DNA from: Branchiostoma floridae | Lineage: Eukaryota > Chordata > Leptocardii > Amphioxiformes > Branchiostomatidae | Assembly: GCF_000003815.2 (NCBI RefSeq) | Contig: NW_023365793.1 | Span: 1-64,000, forward strand | DNA: 64,000 nt | Direction of reading: 5' to 3' | Shown here: positions 25,982-38,200 of the stretch, in pieces | Numbering within the stretch: position 1 is the first letter of the stretch | How the letters are laid out: each line of letters opens with the position of its first letter | Notes under the pieces: generated by a model | Databases searched by the model: none | What the model was told of the DNA's origin: nothing | Seen by the model: the letters and a program-made list of their open reading frames with translations, nothing else | Translations under genes and position numbers: made by a program

Positions 25982-26720
25982 TCAATCGTTGGACGGAGCC
26001 ACGTCAGGTCTAGAACATAGATAAAATAAAAGAGCAAGGATTATGAAAAAAAGATCGGTGCACATGATACACCATTTAAATAAACGAGACATGTAAAAAG
26101 CAACAGAACATAGAAAACGGAGGGCTTGCTTATGGTTTCAATCAAACTTTGAAGGGCACGTCGGAAATCAATTTGAAATTGCTGAATAACAGCATTAATT
26201 TCAGTAGGCACGACCCAACGGTAAATTACGCTTGGTACACAGTGTTGAAAAATTCTCCAATTGAAAAAAATAACTATCGGAAGTAACTTACCTGTTGCCC
26301 TTTTTCTTGCATACATATACCCCAACTCCGCCTCCAATTAGAATCACGACAACAGCAGCGAGGACCACCGGCACTACAATGACCCATGTTGGTGTCTCCT
26401 GTGGTGTTTCTACGCAGTAATTTGAAGTTATTACTTTTTATAAAACAAAACATGGATATTTCTACGATATTTCTATGTAACATGAATATTCATTTGTACG
26501 AAAAATATGAAGAGGAACCAGTGTTGTGCAGTGGCTAAAGAAAATTAAGCGTTTTATGGTGAAAAAAGAGGACATCTAGATTATTAACCTTACCTGTTGT
26601 TACTGTCGCAATTTCTCTAGTTGTACTGCATACTGGAGGACATAGGGCCCGGCACGTCAGTAAGAAATAAGTAGAGAACAACAAGTGAAACAAGAAGATG
26701 GGGATTTTTGCGAGAACCAT
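25982..26720 (-). CDS. Gene C: 90-aa type I membrane protein, paralogue of gene B
   Basis: Exons 26594-26720, 26292-26409, 25982-26009 give 273 bases (90 aa), phases 1 then 2, as in gene B. Exon 1 encodes a strong signal peptide (residues 1-22) followed by CRALCPPVC and a Thr-rich stretch to residue 42. Exon 2 gives ETPQETPTW and a TM segment (about residues 51-74, rich in Val, Ile, Ala, Gly), then CKKKGNR as stop-transfer. Exon 3 adds only PDVAPSND and TGA. The ectodomain is about 30 residues, so the protein is essentially a tethered, probably O-glycosylated stub with three cysteines. Donors are gtaagg and gtaagt; acceptors end gcgtag and ttctag. Its neighbours are gene E (23702, upstream of which it lies) and D2. 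Function unknown. Confidence 0.75.
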
Positions 26721-27147
26721 TTTGAGCTCATCAACCCTAATGCTCATCAACCCTACTGCTTAATGTCTAATTTCCTCGCGCTTACATTATTGTAGCTTTT
26801 TCGTAGAAAGAAAAAAAAGAAAAACGTTAAAAGAAATCGATCCAACTTTTGTTTTCAGGTTTAATTTATCAAATACTACAAAAGCTTTTGTGACAAATAG
26901 CACTTAGCAACATACCAATAACAACCCTTAACAAAACGGCAGTATCTAGGTGCCCACTGAGGCCGTTGTTACTTAGGCTACGTTGATGGATGACATCCTC
27001 GCTCGCATCGATTTTTAGCCATTTCCCAAATGATGTTTTCGACCTTACTAAAACTTGTGCAAAGCAACTGTTACGTTTAAATGAGTACATCTATGCAGTA
27101 GATAGGCAACAAACGTATTGAAAAACAGATATTTAACAATCACGTCC

Positions 27148-27232
27148 AGGTTCCAAGTTCCGGACCTGTACCTGATCCTCTGGACATGAACCGAACCTGT
27201 ACCTGGTTTTTCTTTACTGTTACCCATGCATT
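27148..27232. repeat. Short reversed fragment of the hAT-like family
   Basis: Reads ggttccaagttccggacctg, cctgatcctctggacatgaa and cctgtacctggt, the complement of the caggtcc/ggtacagg words of the other copies. Confidence 0.45.
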
Positions 27233-27532
27233 CCTTTTTTTTCCATTTTTTTAGATCGTATGACTTACTATTTAAATGTGTCATTCTATGAAATTAGTTA
27301 ATGGGAAAACGTTAAAACTGAGAAAACAAAGACAAATAGTCTTAAGAAATTTTTCACATATAAAGCAACATCCAAATGGAACCGACTAGCACATGAATTA
27401 CATACAGCGTGTATATACACCCAAAATGTTTAGACCAAAGCTAATGAGACACATGGCACATAAGGTACTTCATAAGGCACATTCGTTAGTATGATATTTA
27501 GAATGAAATGTTTTATGTTATTAATATTTTCA

Positions 27533-27707
27533 GGGGCCCAAAATCTAATCACTTCCAGCTTTCATCGCACTTCACCTACACACCAAGTATGAAACTAATC
27601 CATCCAGCCGTTCTTGAGTTATCTTGTTGACAGACAGACGGACAGACAGACACACAAACGCTGGGTAAAATATAACCTCCATGACATTTCATGGAGGTAA
27701 TAACAGG
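27533..27707 (+). repeat. 3' end of a cctccatgaa-family repeat
   Basis: Shows gggcccaaaatctaatcact, ccagccgttcttgagttatc, gacagacagac and the terminal hairpin aacctccatgac...tcatggaggt, as at the ends of the full copies. Located upstream of gene C. Confidence 0.6.
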
Positions 27708-27879
27708 ATAAACAAGTGAGGTGAGAAAGGTAGACTAGTGTGTAAAATGGTAAGGAAATGCTAGTATAAATACTTCATAATGGCTGTTTTTTATTGTGTA
27801 TATTTTGTCTTTTATTATATAGTGATACAAATGTGTAGTTAATGGTTTCCAACGTTTTCTAATTTTTGATTTGTGAATA

Positions 27880-28340
27880 AAATATGGGAAAAAGGGAATG
27901 CATTGACTTGGTTTTTATTCAAGTGGTTAATTTACATTGTAACGCGTGTGTCAGGGAGATGTTCAAACCTTTGTAATGGAGATTTGTGGTATTTTATACC
28001 TTTAGCTTTTTACTGATTTAAACAAGAGTACTCGGATAAAGAAGCTGCCAGACCTGAATACATAGTATCCTGATAAACAAACTAACCATGCGAGAACTAT
28101 TATCTGGCCTGTCGGTAAAGAACAAAAGCGGGTAAACACCGCCAGGTTATCTAAAGGTCATCCGGCCGGCAGGTTACGCCGGGAGCCCGGCTGTTTACAT
28201 ACTGGGCACACGCAGCCGGGTTGTGACCTTACGGGGTTACAAATATTGATTCAGACGGTGTTTGTGCAAACGCGTTCGTGTTACCAAGCCTCTGGCTAAC
28301 AAAACAACTAATCCGTCAGCTGCGTTCAAAATTGGTGTGT
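27880..28340. repeat. Intergenic duplicated block, copy 1
   Basis: Shares in order gtgtcagggagatgtt, ggcctgtcggtaaagaacaa, gggtaaacaccgccaggtta, ttacgccgggagcccgg, tgtttaca and acgcagccggg with 29860-30340. It looks like a diverged duplication about 2 kb apart; no coding content seen. Confidence 0.6.
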
Positions 28341-29859
28341 CGGACAGATGTTGGGCGTAAGAATTTGCGTCCTTGCTTCTTTCCATTACCCACCAAAAAA
28401 ATATAACTGTTACCTACTGAATTCTAGTATCAGTATTGTCTAGATAAGTCCGTATGTTGTACATTCCATCAAGAGTGTGCAACATTTCCCCGTTTCTTTT
28501 AGATTCACGCTTGTAATAGTTTGTGTATACCTTATTTGAGTAGGCTAGCATTGACGTCTTTTTAAAAAAAACTTCAGCTGTGCTATATGTTACCTTTTTT
28601 TTTTCAAAATCCCTGACTTAGAACCAAACAAGTGTTAATGATTCGGGTTTTTATGTGCCATTTCACTAAACGCTAGGCCTGCGACCTTTGCCTGTACGCT
28701 AAAAGTTTTATCATTACTCGGTTGAGCTAAGACGGCCCAGGCACGCTCGATTTGTGTCCGAGTTCGGGCGCGTGTCCCCTTGTCCAGCCGAAGTCGAACA
28801 CGTGTTCCATGATGTTCCATTTCGTAATTCGAACCGAACGCGCGTTCGAATCTGTGGTTATTTGCGACTTTTCAACGAAACAGCCACCGTAAGGACCTTT
28901 TATCCTTGCTGGGTGTCTGTGCGGTCAAGTTATGATATTTACGGCTTTAGTCCCAGCTCAAAATAACAGTATCGATCTTCATAGTACTCAAATTTTACTT
29001 ATTATCCCTTTCTTATCAAAATTGTCCGAGGTTATTTTGTGTAATCATTGTATGTTTTTGACTATGGTGCATTTCAACGAAAAATTGAAAAAAAAAAAAT
29101 GGTCGTTTCTGATGTTTTCGGCCCCCCCAAAAAATATAATCCTAATTTAAAGCAGAATAACCTCGGATAAAAATGATAAGTTTAAGGTTGGCTTTCATCC
29201 TTTAGAATATCATAATTAAAAGTCTTGTTTCCAGCTGGGACTAGACTCATGAAATAAACAACATTTTTTTTAACCAAAATGTTTAATTCTATCCCAAAAT
29301 CCAATATGTACAAAAAAAATCACAAGTATTCAATGTGTTTAAAGTAGTACTAAAACTGTGTGAAGTTTCATCGTAGTGCGACCGAGCAATCAAAAGTTAC
29401 GATCGATGTATAGAATACTACTTTATTCCAGGCCATGGGCCGTCTTAAGCCAACAGAGTAGAAAGAAACCCTAGTTATTTTACTATTCACCATATCTTTA
29501 CAATGTAATCTAATTTATAACATATTAAAATAATTTTCCTGATTTCTTGTTTGTTTGTTTATTTGTTATTAGTTTGATTTTGGTAGATTAGGTTTCACCT
29601 TTACCGGTTGATTTTTTTCAGTCAATTCAAATCATGCTAAATAGTCTTTACTTAAATTTGTTTAACCATCTTTGTCAATGAAATTTGAAAAAAGGTTCAA
29701 TGAAATTTCTGTATAGGATGTCAAAAGAACATATCAGCTTCCGTCTCCAAAGTTTGTATCAACACACCATTACGCTATAAGAAAATTGAGAAAAACTTTA
29801 AAGGTTTAGACGAAATTTCCCCAGCTAAGCCAAGAGTTATAAATAGATTGTTTTTGTTG

Positions 29860-30360
29860 TATGGTAAACGTATACTATAACACTTGTGTCAGGGATGTGT
29901 TGAGTCCTTTAACGTGATTATTTACAGTATCTAATTTCTTTTTTTTTTCTTTTAAGTAAAGGGTTTGTAGGCAAGGAATATACTTGAGTATATATTAGCC
30001 CAATGAACAATATTTCCTGGTCCAGGCTATTTTCACGCCTTGAGCTGGCCTGTAAAGAACAAAGGCAGGTAAACACTATCGGGTTATCTGAAAGTCGGAC
30101 GGACGGTACTTTACGCCAGGAGCTCGGATGTTTACGTAATGAGTGCGCGTAGCCAGGTCATGACTTCACTGGGTCTGTTATCGAGTTAGTCTGGAAAAAG
30201 ACAGATGTGAGTACATAATGTCAAAACAATGTAAACACCGGCATGTTACCTGAAGATCGGTGGTTACCTGATGGTCGGTGTTTACATACGGGGTCCACGC
30301 AACCGGATCGCAAGTATTGATTAGGGCGGTGTTGTGCAGAGAGTTCCTGATCCGAAGGCC
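29860..30360. repeat. Intergenic duplicated block, copy 2
   Basis: Partner of 27880-28340 (ggcctgtaaagaacaaaggc; aggtaaacactatcgggtta; tttacgccaggagctcgga). An extra local repeat at 30225-30330 again gives aacaccgg, tgtttacata and gcaagtattgatta. Confidence 0.6.
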
Positions 30361-30847
30361 TGCACAAAAACAACTCTAAGCAAATGTACTACTGTTGACA
30401 GCCGACCCAAAAACGTCAGTAATCGCGTTAAATATACAAAATAGAAAAGCCTCTAGAGTGACAGTCATTTATAAATTTCTAGACTGTTATTTACATTAAA
30501 CGTTGTCCAAGTCAACGGTAGTTTCTCTAGGACAAATATGCAAACGCACAGTCAGCAAACTTAACATTTAATGTTTCCTGTTACAAGCTTCGTGACAGCT
30601 ATTGTATTTTACATTGACTCGTATTTTACATTTTACACATATAACGAGTGAACAAATATGTAACTTTACTACGTTATTCCCGTTGCTACATACAAAATAA
30701 ATATTTCAAAATAGTTAATCCTTTTTTACATCGAATCACGCAACGTTACTGTTATCGATTCGGAACTTTAAACTTGATATTAAATGATATTTTCATTAGG
30801 CACGGATGAATATTTAAAGAAATACATGTACATATATGTAGCTCCTT

Positions 30848-33515
30848 TTAAAACTTGCGTAGTTCTGTCTCGGAAACCTGTCGCCAGCTGGAAAACATAA
30901 CATTACTGATTTGTGAAACCAAATAAGAGTTACCATGACTAATAATTTAGTAACTATTTTGTCACCAGGGCATTTTCGTCCAGTCAAAATATTCTGCAGG
31001 ATATTTTACAACAATTTTAATCACCAAACAATCGTTATAAAACATTTTAACAATTAGATCACTTTCTCTCCGCTCCCCTCTCACCCCTTCTTTCCTTTTA
31101 CGTTATATAACTGTAGTCTTTTATCCTGCAAAAAGACTTCTTTACATTCTTTAGGAGGTAACATCATGACGAATAGTACCTTTTTCGCTCCCGCTTCAAA
31201 CAGCACAGAACACCAATAATAGACCCGATGACCGCACCAGCTCCAGCCACGGCCAGAAGAGCGATGGTCCAGGACGGTAGGCTGTACACAGCTGGAGATA
31301 ATTCAAATAATTTTGTGTCTGTTAAAGCCTACTACTAAAGACGGAATGATTTTGACTAGGAGGAGTGTAATAGTTAGTACAGATTTCAAGACAATATTGT
31401 ACTTGTGGCTGCATACTTGATGCTATTTTTCATGCAAAGTACACCCTTTGACAAGTCGCAAAATCGCATCTCAAGAAAAAAAGAAAACATGTAATTATCC
31501 AAAATACCACATAGTAGAATTGTTTCCTTTATTGAGCCCCTTTGCTAATTAATACCATCAACTATTAAATAAATACCAATTTTAGTCGCAAAATGCTTAC
31601 AATGGTTTAAGTGCAACGTTAGGTTAAGCCAGTAAATTTCAACGCAAAGCAATCATGGCGCAGGCAAGGTTCTATGTGACGTGCAAACTCCATTGTTGAA
31701 TTACGTTGGTGCCACCTATGCGGCTTATATAAAGTACATCCTATTTAAAGCGAAAAGACCTAACCTTGACATGTGTGTTTGTCCGAGCTGAGTGCAAACC
31801 CACTATCACAGTTGCATCGGTAACTTCCCTCTGTGTTCACACAGATCTGAATACATCCACTGGTACCAGCAGAACATTCATCTGTGTCTAAAATATATCA
31901 ATTTATGCAGCATTGTCAATGTCTCAGCTCTTCAAAATATTTTAAACAACATGATGGAAAATAGCAATGATTAGTAGTTGTCAAATTGTGGTTTGAACGT
32001 CTGATTTGGTACATGCACAGTGATCGTAAACTTAAAATCCATGTAGGGTGCCTCTGCTAAATGATTGATACCAATCAAAATTTCATTAGCATAAAGAACT
32101 TTCAAATATTTCCATATTTACCAGTAATCATAATTTTTTGTCAATTTTTATCAAAGTTTTGAAGTAAACAAAACAATTGTCGAGTATAAATAGAAGATAA
32201 ATAATACCTGTACAGGTGTGTTTGTCCAAGTCCAGTTCGTATCCATCTTGACAGGAACAGAAATAACTCCCGTCTGTGTTCGAGCAGAGCTGACTACATC
32301 CACTGCTGCCGGCGGAGCATTCATCGATGTCTGTAAGTTTTAACATATAAAACACGCATACTTTCCAAACGTGATTATATCAAAAAGAGATTACAGACCA
32401 TACAGATACTACTTAACAGCTTCAAGTCTCCTGTAACCACGTCCATGTGATCTCATACTTTGGGTAAATCCTTACCCTTTTTTGACAACATTTGGCGTGT
32501 GCAAGTTGTCTAAGAACTTCCAAATTGCAAATCACAATATGATTGCAATATTACCTTTGCAGCCAGGTGTGAAGTTGTAGTTAGGTGAGCTGTACCCAGA
32601 AGGACATGGAATCTCTGTACCTATAGACAATAAAAATCACATTTTGACAGTTATTAATACATCTTCACGTATTACTAAGTAAAACATAAATAAGTGTGGT
32701 ATTTAATGGATTAAGAACTCAGGAATATTGTAATATTCCCAATTTGAAAATTTAAAAAAAAACTATGTTATGTATGTCCCGGCTTAATTAGCCAGCAACT
32801 AACTTGGCACTCAAGGAACGACTAGAGAACAGCATCGAACCAGAGATGATTATTTTTACTATTTGACAACAGGAATTTATTTCTGCATAGTCGCTCTTAT
32901 CGAGAAAACCTGACAATAAAAGACCGTCCGTGTGGCCCAAGGTCAGTATTACTTTAACTCACCAGCACAGAAGGCGTAAGCACACTGGTGCCGTGTGTGT
33001 CCCAGCGCGTACACCAGGTAGCTGCTGCAGTTTTTCACGGCCACGTTAGTTCTCCAGGCACAACAGTCGTCAGTCACACCAGGTGAAACAAAATGGGCAC
33101 AGCCGTTAGTCACGACGATCCCGTCGTTAGCTGAAGGGTTGGAGGTCAGGTTGAGCCAGACTGTGGTGTGTGTGCCGCATCGGTTGGCAGGAGGACATGT
33201 TAGGGGGATCTCGTTGCCTGGGGAGAAATGGCAAAGTTTTTTTTTAAAGAAAGCACAATGACTTACAAATTAAACAGCAAGAAGTTCTATGTGGAGACAG
33301 GGTCTGAAATGAAAAGAAAAGGAATAGGCGTATGTATGCCTAAAAATTCTTACCTGCAGGACTGTCGAATCTGTACCAACCGTAGGCCAGATTACGGTCA
33401 CAGATAGGAGCCTGGTTTGTCTGGTAGACATGACCAACACTTCTGAGGGGTTCGTTCAGTACTGTGTGCTGCTGAGAATCACATGGGTCTGGACTGGGAG
33501 GTGTAGGCGTTGGTT
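30848..33515 (-). CDS. Gene D2: D8C (uromodulin-like)-EGF-EGF-TM receptor, first exon not found
   Basis: Seven exons: 33354-33515, 32963-33217, 32555-32620, 32208-32330, 31765-31887, 31180-31291, 30848-30887 (881 bases, phase-1 entry). In order: a Pro/Thr linker and the first half of a D8C domain ([18 protein letters not shown]); the second half ([22 protein letters not shown]-terminal AYAFC); a 22-residue Cys-Gly-Tyr exon ([10 protein letters not shown]); two complete calcium-binding EGF modules ([16 protein letters not shown], each six Cys); a TM segment ([20 protein letters not shown] and onward) with KRERK; and a tail ending [11 protein letters not shown]. All module exons are phase 1-1. 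No signal-peptide exon could be found between 33516 and 35235, so the start is missing: either unrecognised, or supplied by splicing from the D1 signal exon. D8C is found in uromodulin and related secreted or surface proteins; here it is likely a membrane receptor or adhesion ectodomain. Confidence 0.72.
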
Positions 33516-35235
33516 CTGAGTAGGGGAATGGTTTAAAAAAAAACCGTATAAACCAAAACAATGCCGTATGCACAAAAAACAGGATGTCAAGCTCATACTA
33601 AAAACCTGCTTTCGCTCTAAAACATTAAATTATCTATGGTTGAATAAAGCTAGTCCGGAAAATGCAGTTAAAAATATCTAATCTATGATATACAAAATAT
33701 TCGTACAATTTGCTTACCAGTGTTTGCCGAAATCGCAGAATATCTATAGTAAGAGTTTGTTACCTGTAGTTGAATCTTTTTATTTGATTTTACGTCTATG
33801 TTTGAAAAATAAGCGCCTGTTACTTAAGTCATTGTTACAACATGTCAAGACAGAAAAAAATTCACTAGTACTTTTGGTCAGGATCGCAAACAAGGTAAGG
33901 AGTTCAAAGTTCTTGTTTTTTTCACCCCATGAGCAAAGAAACGTAGAACCAACGTTGCAACATTCTCTTTTTGGCATGGTCTTAGCCTCATTACCCACAC
34001 TTTGGGTACCTACTGGCTACAAAAATACACCCGAGAATATTATTATTATTATTAACATTCTATGACCTCTTAGATATACAGATAATATTTTTGAAAAACA
34101 ATCACATGCATGCGTGTTTGTAAGTTCGAGTAAAATCATCGTCAGCGAATATTGTACGAATATTCTAAAATTTTAAAGTAAAAGAACAATAGTCAGCTAT
34201 CCTTTTGCTATTGGAATATTATCTACCCCCCTCCCCCCCTAGCTATTAAACTTGCTTAGGTTATACACACGCTTGGAGTAGTTACTTTAGCAATTAATAA
34301 ATTTTAATGTGTTGCGTAACAAGTAGTATTATATTGCAGTTAAGCGACAGCCTCAAATAATCCTTTTTATCATTACACAATGTCTTTAGAATGTACAAAT
34401 AATATAATATGTTCCTTCATCTTTATAACATTTGTTTTAAAAATATCAAAGTGCCTTTATATTCATTCCCAAGTCTTTTGTTTATAAAAAGAAAAGCACA
34501 AATTTATCAGGAACAGAAGAGACGGATGAGACAATGCTTTGACACTGCTTTTATTCATTTAATAAAAAAGTGTGTCTTTGAAAGCATACATTCAGGCGTA
34601 TCTTGCTAAATCTAGTGCAAAGGCATTTTTTTATAAATAGGGTGTCTAACACACAATAGCAAAATAACACAAAAGTGATATTATACAAAATAACTTTTTT
34701 AATATAAAAGCAACATCTTACATGAAATAACATTAGAAAACAAGTCAAACGTTTTCTGCCGTTTATTTTAACTTATATCCTAAAGTCGAATGAACAAACA
34801 ATACACTGGTTGCTGAACACATTTGTAATATGTAACAGGTTGTTTTCGGGTATTCGTTGCTAAAGAGTCTAAAATAACCAGGATAATCTTCCACATGCTA
34901 ATAATTGAACCTAAGACATACCAAGCATGGCTCATTGTACAAAGAAACATATGCCATGTACCACCAACACACATAATCATACGTTCATGGCCTATATTAG
35001 GGTCAAGAGTTCAGGACTGTCAGGCAAAGTCCACATTATTTACAATTGTTTGTGAATACAAAGCATATGTTTACGAACAGACTCGAATGCAAACTTTATT
35101 TTCACACCCGTGCCATTATGATGCAGAAAGGTCCATAAACATTGTTAGCCACTGACTAAATTTCGGACCTTCTATGATCATGTTCATTGTTTTGAAGCTT
35201 TTCTAGTGTCCATTGTAGCCTATGTCGGCTATTGT
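33516..35235. other. Gap between D2 and D1: expected site of a D2 first exon, none found
   Basis: AT-rich. The minus strand was searched for an ATG exon with a hydrophobic start and a phase-1 donor to join 33515; none convincing was found. Some minus-strand ORFs are hydrophobic but lack suitable donors. Confidence 0.5.
35095..35100 (-). promoter_or_regulatory. Candidate polyadenylation signal of gene D1
   Basis: AATAAA on the minus strand, about 136 bases after the D1 stop codon at 35236-35238. This is the nearest canonical signal I noted; no transcript evidence. Confidence 0.35.
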
Positions 35236-38200
35236 CTAATACTTTTTAAGTTCTGATTCCGACACCTGTCTTTTTCTGAAAAAAAAAATGCAAACAATTA
35301 AAATACTTTTAAATTGAATATTGAAATACTAGAATGATTTCTTAGTTATATAGTAGCATCAAACTATAACTAGCTAGAGGATGGTAGAACTGCAAATATA
35401 ATGAACATATGTAAAAATCAAACATATGCTTGCCAATATTTTTAGCTTCCTTGTTTTAGTTTAATGTTGCACATGTGAAAAATAAAGAATCAGAACGCAA
35501 GCTAAAACCTATCACAATTTCACTGCAATATGGTACATTTTTGAAACTCGTAAATAAGTCAACAAGGGTAAAACAAATGAAACTAAAGCAGTAAAAGTGA
35601 CATCCAGATAAAAACACGAATAGGTAAATGCAATTACCCTTTTCGACCATGCTTTAAGATGCACAAAGCGGAGACGATGATCAGGATAATCACTACGATC
35701 CCGGCCAACACTGACAGTAGAATAATCCACCATGGTACTGTAGGTAGAAATAAGGCATAGGGATTTACTGATTATCCTATCAAGGAGTTTGAGGAGAACA
35801 CTAACACAGTATGGATTTCAAGTTGATTGTTTTAAGGGCTTTGGTCAGAATCTTGGCTTAACCACCTTAAATACCCAATGCGCAATATACATGTATAGAC
35901 GTTCATTTGGTGTATAGAAAAAGACTGCTGAGTCTAAGACAGCGGAAACGAGAACACAGGACCGAGCGACGTGGAAAAAACCTAGCGGAGAGAGGAAATG
36001 GGCCAGTCTCTGACCTAATAATTAAGGCAGGTAGGCAATACCCCAGCAGTTACGTTCATAGAATTTTTATATGTTGCCAAGAGAAACAAGCACTTTTGTT
36101 GTTATTCAAATATGAAAAAATATCTATTTACTTACTACTCATTTGATGAAAATAGGCCTACATCATGGTTAACAAAATTATGATTCAAGGTCAAATTTAA
36201 TTATTCTGTTCCTGATGTTTTTGTTAAGCTGATATTTTTCTTTTAATTTGTAGGATATGCACGAGGATGTGGCCATTTTGACAATGGTGATTGATTAAGC
36301 ATATTGGATACAACGACAAAAATTCAATGCTTTTATATCTGGTCATTATTGGACTTGAATTAAAAAACGCATTGAAAAGTAAAATAGCAGCCAGTTTACC
36401 AAATAGGAAAACCTAAGACGAAATTCTATGATAGTGCAATAACGGCGTCACAAACTATGAATTATTGAAAGAAAACTTGCAAGAAATTGACATCTAATAT
36501 TTACTGTGTTGCTTGAGCCTTATAACATATGTTTCTAATTTACTGGCTTTTGATTTAAACAATTGATTAAATAGAAAATAGGAGTCTTTTGCTTTTAACT
36601 CACCAAAAATTATTGCCTAACAGGTTTGTTTAACAATAAAAGCCTGAAATGTGGTTATCGTGTAAATAAAATCACAAATGGGCCTAAAATTACCTGCTTT
36701 TTATGTAGAATTCGAAATGTGGCGATAACTTCATGTGCTATTAAACTTTGTACATCTGTATTTAAGACAAACACTCACAATTACAGCTGTATCCACCGGG
36801 AACGTTGACGCAGTTGGAATTGATGCCAGCACAGATACCGGCTGCACCTTCACACTCATTATTGTCTAATGTTTATGCAAAAATGCATGAACAAAACAGG
36901 AAGAGATATTTGCTTTTGAAAACTCTAGTGAGTCAAACTAACATTATCTTCTTTATTAACTTAAGCAATACAAAAAATACATTTAGTCAGTGGATATGTT
37001 TAATGCTGCTCAGACTGGTTCAATCGAGGAAAACATATTGAAATACAAAAGGCTAACATGGAGTTTGTATGGTTCCCAAATTAAGTCATTTTCCGTTACT
37101 CGCATAAGGTAACTCCAGCATCATAAAGAGGATTAACAGAGTCGAGTCGCGACTATTCAAAACGTTTGAAAAGACGAAAAATAAAACAGCTCAAAATGAT
37201 CAGAACGAAGAAAAAAATGTAACATTAAAAAGTTATCATATGTTTATGTTATGCTATGCCGACTTGCGTATTCTACAAAAATAAACAATGAGTTTTCAAT
37301 GGTGTAGGCGTAGCTATGTCATGCTTGGCTGTGAATTTGTAAACACTCTGCATTCAAAAAATTACCTTTTTGTAACTTTTCTAAGTGGCCAGAGCTACTT
37401 TATGTCACTGTTCAACCCATTTTGTCAGCCTTCTTTATTTCAACTAGACAGGTACGTGTATTTGTCACAACGACATACAGGAACAAATCAGGAACCAATG
37501 AGCAGCCAAACGATCCATTGTATCTGGGTTAATTAATCTTACCTGTACATGTGTGGTTGTCAGGGCCCAGATGGTAGCCATCATTACATCTACAGTAGTA
37601 ACTTCCGTCTGTGTTTTCACAAAGTTGGCTACATCCACTCGTGCCGGTAGCACACTCGTCGATGTCTGTAAGAGTTAGACATAAGGGGTATTAATATACG
37701 GCAGTTGTTCTTTAGGCAAAGGTATGTTTTACTAGAACTGAACATTTATTGACAACTACTGTCAAATGGCTATTCAAAGTCAACATGAGGTAAATGTTAA
37801 AAGGTAAAAAAACGTCTGTAGTTATATAGAATTACATGCTTTTATATGTTAGTGTCAGATGAACATCATATAACACATACCATAAAGGCAATCAGTCAGT
37901 GCTGTTACTTTATGGTGGGATATATCAAAAAGACGTATAAGACAATTTAAAGCCTACTAGATGCATAGACACGGGGTATACAGTCCCTCCGTTCACGTTG
38001 CGACAATGTGCTTTATCAAGGCACACAAAGGCACGTAGACATAAACACAAAGACAATCAAACACATGCAAACAAACGCACGGGCACACAAACAGACAAAC
38101 AAACGCACACACATTCAAGTAAAAGTCTGGAAACAATGTTACAATATTGAAATAGTATTACCATACCTTCGCAACCAGGAGTGTAGTCAGAGTTGGGTGA

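Larger units (their letters stand above)
26721..30847. other. Intergenic region between genes C and D2
   Basis: Contains the diverged duplicated blocks (27880-28340 and 29860-30360), a cctccatgaa repeat end (27533-27707) and small repeat fragments. I saw no coding exon. Confidence 0.55.

Noticed and set aside
33780-33998. Candidate D2 first exon upstream of a ctacag/gtaaca junction
   Set aside because: The frame needed for a phase-1 donor contains a stop within a few codons upstream, and there is no hydrophobic leader.
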